Assembly (NCBI GenBank): GCA_946623365.1 | Contig: CAMORE010000079.1 | Span: forward strand, 1 to 9,650 | DNA length: 9,650 nt | Direction: 5' to 3' | Source of the DNA: an uncultured Acinetobacter sp. | GTDB lineage: Bacteria > Cyanobacteriota > Vampirovibrionia > Gastranaerophilales > Gastranaerophilaceae | The notes under the pieces: generated by a model | The model's input: the letters and a program-made list of their open reading frames with translations, nothing else | Database searches by the model: none | What the model was told of the DNA's origin: nothing | Position numbers and translations under genes: made by a program | Part shown: in pieces, positions 5,793 through 9,650 of the stretch | Position numbering within the stretch: position 1 is the first letter of the stretch | How the letters are laid out: every line of letters begins with the position of its first letter

Positions 5793-7298
5793 ATGAACAA
5801 TAATCAATCAATTTATATAAAAAAAGAAGTAATGGCAAGGTTAATAGAAGCATATCTGTCTGATGATTTTCCTGAAAACACAAGACTAATTCCATATGAT
5901 ATGCGTCCTACCGGTGCAGAAGTTCCATACAGATGCTGCATATACAAAGAACGTGCAATACTTAAAACAAGGATTATCGCAAATTTAGGTTTTCCTCTGG
6001 AAGATGACGATGAAAGAATTAATTTAACGACATATGCACAAGAAGCTGAAAAAAGAACTACAATAAGTGACAAACATCTTACCGTTTTACAATCCGCTTG
6101 CAAGGGTTGCTCATCAAACAGCATTTTTGTAACAGATATTTGTCAGGGATGCGTTGCAAGACCTTGCGAGAAAGTTTGTAAATTTAATGCAATATCTGTT
6201 ACTGACGGTAGAGCTAAAATTGATTCAAGCAAATGTAAAAAATGTCAAATGTGTTTAAATGCATGCCCGTATCATGCTATTGTAAAACTTTCGGTTCCAT
6301 GTGAAGACGTTTGTCCGGTTGGTGCCATAAAAAAAGATGAAACAGGTTTTGCCTCAATAGACTTTTCAAAATGTATAAGCTGCGGAAAATGCATCTCTGC
6401 TTGCCCTTTTGGAGCGGTTCACGAAAAAAGTCAAATGATAGATATATTAAAGGCCATGAAACAAGGGAAAAAAGTTGTTGCAATGATTGCACCTGCTGTA
6501 GCAGGACAGTTTAGAGGTGATTTATATCAGCTAAAGACTGCAATAATAAAAGCTGGGTTTAATGATGTTTATGAAGTTGCAAAAGGAGCTGATAAAACCG
6601 CAAGAAATGAAGCAAGAGAATTCGTTGAAAGAATGGGAGAACAGGATGCAATGTGGGATGCAATTCACCCTATTGCAGAATCAGGAGAACCTTCTCCGGA
6701 AAAATTTATGACAACCTCGTGCTGTGCCGGATACATACAACTTGTAAATAAGCATTTGCCGGAGATAAAACCATATGTTTCCGATACACACACTCCTGTT
6801 TATTATACATCTCAATATGTAAAATCTGTTTTACCGGATGCAGTTACGGTATTTATCGGCCCTTGCGTTGCTAAACGTGTAGAAGGATTTGAAAACCCTA
6901 ATATTGACTACGTTATGAGCTTTGAAGAGCTTGGAGCGTTATTTATGGCGAAAAAAATAGAAGTATCTGAGTGCGAAGCGACACAATATAATGAAGAAAG
7001 TTCTAAACATGCTCGTAATTTTGGCGTAACTGGAGGGGTTGCCGAAGCTGTAAAAAAAGCACTCCAGCATGAAAATTCTGTTAAACCGTTAGTTATAAGC
7101 GGTTTAAACAAAGACTCTATTCGACAGCTAAAAAAATATGCATTATCAGGGACCTGTGAAGACGGATGCAATTTAATAGAAGTTATGTGCTGTGAAGGTG
7201 GATGTATTGCTGGAAATGCTACAATTAACAATGTAAAATCTGCAAGAAATCAAATTAAAGAATTAATATCAGACAGCAAAGATATTGAAAAGATATAG
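5793..7298 (+). CDS. Monomeric [FeFe]-hydrogenase, group B type
   Basis: The enzyme probably reduces protons to H2 with electrons from ferredoxin (or the reverse), in the cytoplasm. The protein has 501 residues. An N-terminal region (1-100) is followed by paired cysteines CKGC (103-106) and CQGCVARPCEKVC (117-129). Two ferredoxin motifs come next, CKKCQMCLNACP (148-159, with CEDVCP at 170-175) and CISCGKCISACP (194-205). The H-cluster domain spans about 228-478. Its three signatures are TSCC (308-311), GPCVAK (357-361 onward) and EVMCCEGGC (463-471), giving predicted cubane ligands C311, C358, C467 and C471. TSCC is followed by Ala where most families have Pro, and the third motif reads MCC where MAC is usual; both departures suggest the group B subclass. 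AGAGGA precedes the ATG. No maturase genes (hydE, hydF, hydG) lie nearby. A sensory role cannot be excluded. Confidence 0.9.
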   Translation: MNNNQSIYIKKEVMARLIEAYLSDDFPENTRLIPYDMRPTGAEVPYRCCIYKERAILKTRIIANLGFPLEDDDERINLTTYAQEAEKRTTISDKHLTVLQSACKGCSSNSIFVTDICQGCVARPCEKVCKFNAISVTDGRAKIDSSKCKKCQMCLNACPYHAIVKLSVPCEDVCPVGAIKKDETGFASIDFSKCISCGKCISACPFGAVHEKSQMIDILKAMKQGKKVVAMIAPAVAGQFRGDLYQLKTAIIKAGFNDVYEVAKGADKTARNEAREFVERMGEQDAMWDAIHPIAESGEPSPEKFMTTSCCAGYIQLVNKHLPEIKPYVSDTHTPVYYTSQYVKSVLPDAVTVFIGPCVAKRVEGFENPNIDYVMSFEELGALFMAKKIEVSECEATQYNEESSKHARNFGVTGGVAEAVKKALQHENSVKPLVISGLNKDSIRQLKKYALSGTCEDGCNLIEVMCCEGGCIAGNATINNVKSARNQIKELISDSKDIEKI

Positions 7299-7348
7299 CG
7301 AATTATACATTAATATATTTTTAAGCATACGTTTTTTCTTTTACAATA

Positions 7349-7369
7349 TTTGTTACATTATGTAACAAA
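7349..7369. promoter_or_regulatory. Near-perfect palindrome upstream of the unknown gene
   Basis: TTTGTTACAT-T-ATGTAACAAA has two exact 10-bp arms around a single central base, the form of an operator for a dimeric regulator. It lies 73 nt before the ATG at 7442 and 50 nt after the hydrogenase stop. AT-rich -10-like sequences (TATATT, 7399-7404) follow it. With only one spacer base it is a poor RNA hairpin, and no intrinsic terminator is visible in 7299-7441. Confidence 0.4.
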
Positions 7370-7441
7370 ATGTCAATTTCTCACATTAAAATTACTTATA
7401 TATTATATAGGGAATTATTAATGTAAGATAGGAGATTTATT

Positions 7442-8032
7442 ATGGGAAAAGAGATTGAAGCAATTATGTTTGGCGGAGTAAGAGTCGGTAATGCCGAAAA
7501 AACTGAAGTGAAAATTGATCCGACCACAAATCAGAAAATATATTGTGTTTGGCTTAAAGGCGGAGCATATGCAGAATTTCCGCAACAAAGCGGTGAACCT
7601 GTTATCAGTTATTTCGCAAAAGATTTGAACAGCGGCATCTCGCACCAAATTACAAAAGAAGTATTTAATAGCGGGGTGACCGAAAAAGATGGCAATAATT
7701 ATGTATTTGAAAGAAGAATAGACCCGACACCGGCTATCTTTTCGTACGACGCTGAAGACTTTTTCACTGAAGAAACGTACTATGAAGAAACTGCATACGG
7801 ATTTGACGGGCTTAAATTGACGGGCTCACCGACTCACACAGATTCGATTCATATACGTGACTCTAAAAACTCAACAATAACAGTTGATAACGACAAAAAT
7901 GCTGACGGAGTTAATATCGGAGTCAACTGCCCAAATGTAAGACCTAATGTAACAAAAGGATTAGACAGCATAAGCAGATTTATAGGTTTCAAAGAAGATG
8001 AAGGTTATTTTCACGATTTTGGAAATTATTAA
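7442..8032 (+). CDS. Hypothetical protein, 196 aa
   Basis: I do not recognise this protein. A strong TAGGAG ribosome site 8 nt before the ATG and a well-behaved reading frame support it as real. There is no signal peptide and no membrane segment, so it is probably cytoplasmic. Residues 1-100 read as a small beta-rich domain (GGVRVG, KIYCVWLKGGAYAEFP, NYVFERRIDPTPAIF). Residues about 101-120 are acidic and aromatic (FFTEETYYEETAYGF). Residues about 121-163 show a regular alternation of short hydrophobic beta strands (SIHI, STITV, DGVNIG) at 10-11 residue intervals, which could be a few rungs of a right-handed beta-helix or beta-solenoid. Two cysteines (C35, C163) form no metal motif. It follows the hydrogenase in the same direction, but a 143-bp gap with a palindrome suggests separate control. 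Its stop codon overlaps that of the convergent decarboxylase gene. Confidence 0.75.
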   Translation: MGKEIEAIMFGGVRVGNAEKTEVKIDPTTNQKIYCVWLKGGAYAEFPQQSGEPVISYFAKDLNSGISHQITKEVFNSGVTEKDGNNYVFERRIDPTPAIFSYDAEDFFTEETYYEETAYGFDGLKLTGSPTHTDSIHIRDSKNSTITVDNDKNADGVNIGVNCPNVRPNVTKGLDSISRFIGFKEDEGYFHDFGNY

Positions 8033-9477
8033 TACTGCAAAGGGTTTTTTACAACTTCCAGAGTTTCATAATCATTCAAATATGGTAAATGAGCATCAGT
8101 TATAAGTTCTCCGGGTAATAGAATTGAAATTCCCGGAGGACACTCTGCTATCACTTCCGCAGAGATTCTTCCTATTGCATCTTTTTTATTTATAGTTTCT
8201 TTATCAGCATAATATGCGTCTCTAAGACTCATTTTTATTTGCGGTTCCAACATCGGCATGTGTTTGCGATTTTCCAAATAATAGATATCTTTGTAATGCT
8301 GAGATGCTATTTTTTCCAGAGAATCCGCTAAATACTTAAATTCTGAACGCTTATTACCAAGATTGCATAATATTAAAACTCCGATATCAGAAGCAGATTC
8401 TACTTCGATATTAAAATCTATCTCTAAAATTGATTCTAAACGTTTTCCTGAAAGACCATCAATTTTAATAAACACTTTTGTAACATCGGTTTTATATCCA
8501 AAATCACCTTTTAATTGGTGGAGCCCAGGGATTTCATCAAGACGCTTTCTTAAATATTTAGCATTTGCTACTGCTTTATCAATAAGATTTAGTCCGTTAT
8601 TTGTTTGAAGATTTGCTCTTGCAGCATCTAAGCTTGCAAGAAGGATAAGTGAAGGGCTTGTTGTATGAAGAAGCTTTAATGCTTTTTCAATACGCTTTTC
8701 ATCCAAACAAGAATCCTTTGATATATGCAGCATCGATGTTTGACTCATACTTCCGCCGGTTTTATGAAGAGAATGCACAACAGCATCTGCACCAAGCTTT
8801 AATGCAGTTTCAGGAAGATGTCTGTTAAAATTCCATAAACAGCCATGCGCTTCATCAACGACTAAAGGTACATGATATTTTTTACAAACTTCACTTATTG
8901 ATTTTACGTCGGATACAACTCCTTCATAAGTCGGATTTGTAATCCATACCATAGATATATCTTTATCTTTTTCCAATAACTCTTCAATTTGATAAGCTTC
9001 TATATTGCCCCAAATTGACCAATCTTCAATTCTGTTGGGACAAACCCAAACAGGTTCCGCACCTGATATCATCAAGCCGGTTAATATTGAACGGTGACAA
9101 TTTCTGTTAACAATAATTTTCTGTCCTTTTTTAGTCATAGACATTGCAATTGCCAAATTCCCCGCAGTAGAACCATTTAAAAGAAAAAATGTTTTTCTTG
9201 CACCAAAAGTTTCTGCTGCCAGCTCTTGTGCTTCCTTTATCGGACCCGTTGCCGGATGCAACGTTCCGAGGTTATCAAATTCATCAGTTGTATCAAGACT
9301 TAAAGCTTTATCACCTATAAGCTTTTTAAAGTCCTTAAACACAGCTTTACCCTTTGTATGTCCGGGAATATGAAACTGGTAAGTGGGATTTTTATATGCA
9401 GTTTTCAATGCTTCTACTATAGGAGCTTTTATTGTTACACTTTCTTTTTTATTAATTTCCGGTATTATATTTTTCAA
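8029..9477 (-). CDS. PLP-dependent Orn/Lys/Arg decarboxylase family protein
   Basis: A fold-type I pyridoxal-phosphate enzyme of the short (about 480-residue) basic amino acid decarboxylase group that includes Bacillus SpeA. It would form agmatine, cadaverine or putrescine in the cytosol for polyamine synthesis. Family motifs run in order: FHIPGHTKG (35-43), DNLGTLHPATGPI (68-80), FLLNGSTAG (98-106), CHRS (127-130), VVDEAHG (206-212), SLHKTGGSMSQTSMLH (236-251, with K239 as the predicted PLP lysine) and CPPGISILLPGELI (446-459). The start is a TTG codon at 9477: an AGGAAG ribosome site sits 7 nt upstream, and no ATG lies between it and the preceding in-frame stop. The 482-residue length suits the family. 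Substrate specificity cannot be read from the sequence; arginine or lysine is most likely. The gene converges on, and overlaps by 4 nt, the 196-aa gene. Confidence 0.9.
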   Translation of the reverse strand: MKNIIPEINKKESVTIKAPIVEALKTAYKNPTYQFHIPGHTKGKAVFKDFKKLIGDKALSLDTTDEFDNLGTLHPATGPIKEAQELAAETFGARKTFFLLNGSTAGNLAIAMSMTKKGQKIIVNRNCHRSILTGLMISGAEPVWVCPNRIEDWSIWGNIEAYQIEELLEKDKDISMVWITNPTYEGVVSDVKSISEVCKKYHVPLVVDEAHGCLWNFNRHLPETALKLGADAVVHSLHKTGGSMSQTSMLHISKDSCLDEKRIEKALKLLHTTSPSLILLASLDAARANLQTNNGLNLIDKAVANAKYLRKRLDEIPGLHQLKGDFGYKTDVTKVFIKIDGLSGKRLESILEIDFNIEVESASDIGVLILCNLGNKRSEFKYLADSLEKIASQHYKDIYYLENRKHMPMLEPQIKMSLRDAYYADKETINKKDAIGRISAEVIAECPPGISILLPGELITDAHLPYLNDYETLEVVKNPLQY

Positions 9478-9522
9478 ATCTTTTCTTCCTTGTATATTTA
9501 CAGTTAATATTTACTAATAAGT

Positions 9523-9552
9523 ATAATAGCCGAAAAAAAATTTTTTTGCTAA
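9523..9552 (-). promoter_or_regulatory. Candidate promoter of the decarboxylase gene
   Basis: On the minus strand, TTAGCA (9552-9547) and TATTAT (9528-9523) are 18 nt apart, matching four and five of six sigma-70 positions. The spacer contains an A7T8 run likely to be intrinsically bent or stiff. The leader would be about 40 nt. The region is AT-rich, so this is tentative. Confidence 0.35.
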
Positions 9553-9572
9553 TTTTATTTTAAGCAATACAA

Positions 9573-9603
9573 AAAAAAGACCAAATATAATTTGGTCTTT
9601 TTT
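9573..9603 (-). terminator. Bidirectional intrinsic terminator
   Basis: A perfect 13-bp stem (9573-9585 with 9591-9603) has the core GACCAAA / TTTGGTC, a 5-nt loop, and A6 and T6 flanks. It begins 3 nt after the stop of the minus-strand gene cut by the window edge, so it ends that transcript and separates it from the decarboxylase promoter. Confidence 0.8.
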
Positions 9604-9606
9604 AAT

Positions 9607-9650
9607 TTATTCTTCAATACTTTCTGCAATTTTTTGATTAACTTGTGTTT
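9607..9650 (-). CDS. C-terminal end of a minus-strand gene (partial)
   Basis: One minus-strand frame reads TQVNQKIAESIEE then TAA (9609-9607), continuing off the right edge; the frame reading AACACAAGTTAA hits a stop almost at once. The hydrophilic, helix-like ending, and an intrinsic terminator directly after the stop, support it as the tail of a real gene. Thirteen residues are too few to name the product. Confidence 0.5.
   Translation of the reverse strand, partial: TQVNQKIAESIEE

Noticed and set aside
7350..7368. Calling the 7350 palindrome a Rex operator
   Set aside because: The half-sites resemble Rex sites, but the gap between them is one base longer than the strict 18-bp Rex spacing. 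It is left as an unassigned operator candidate.
8109..8138. CTCCGGG / CCCGGAG hairpin as a terminator for the 196-aa gene
   Set aside because: No T tract follows. The complementarity arises from codons for the conserved PPG and LPGE motifs of the decarboxylase on the other strand.

Overview
The window is AT-rich, intron-free bacterial DNA. It holds nine recognisable coding regions, one of them cut by the right edge, plus an intergenic left end rich in hairpins. The best taxonomic guess is a fermentative, non-photosynthetic relative of cyanobacteria (Gastranaerophilales / Vampirovibrionia, 'Melainabacteria'). Three things suggest this: a complete minC-minD-minE operon whose MinD resembles cyanobacterial/plastid MinD, a group-B-type [FeFe]-hydrogenase typical of strict anaerobes, and extragenic palindromes that recall cyanobacterial ones. 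This rests on gene content and memory of the families, not on a search. A low-GC clostridial lineage is the main alternative.

Layout. Positions 1-840 carry no convincing gene. They contain two diverged copies of a two-hairpin module (4-110 and 313-421). Between the copies lie REP-like elements: a GTAG tetranucleotide followed by a palindrome, and an inverted BIME-like pair. Further inverted repeats follow, then terminators, the last of which (788-823) closes the min operon. Positions 842-3295, minus strand, are minC, minD and minE, overlapping or 1 nt apart. MinC has a long acidic linker and MinE a long acidic tail. A divergent intergenic region (3296-3504) separates this operon from tilS and hpt on the plus strand (3505-5405). 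A one-cluster ferredoxin (5518-5694) follows with its own promoter and terminator. Next come a monomeric [FeFe]-hydrogenase (5793-7298) and an unrecognised 196-aa protein (7442-8032). A PLP-dependent Orn/Lys/Arg-type decarboxylase lies on the minus strand (8029-9477), its stop codon interlocked with that of the unknown gene. A terminator (9573-9603) and the last codons of another minus-strand gene end the window.

Function. MinCDE places the division septum. TilS (tRNA-Ile2 lysidine) and Hpt (purine salvage) form a pair often found together in bacteria. The ferredoxin and hydrogenase plausibly form an electron-disposal module: reduced ferredoxin from fermentation is reoxidised with H2 evolution. 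An 18-bp Rex-like palindrome over the hydrogenase -10 element suggests control by the NADH/NAD+ ratio.

The points most worth a second look are the REP/BIME and duplicated hairpin modules, the acidic extensions on MinC and MinE, the variant H-cluster motifs of the hydrogenase, its Rex-like operator, and the unknown 196-aa protein with a palindrome upstream. No complete new defence or mobile system is visible.
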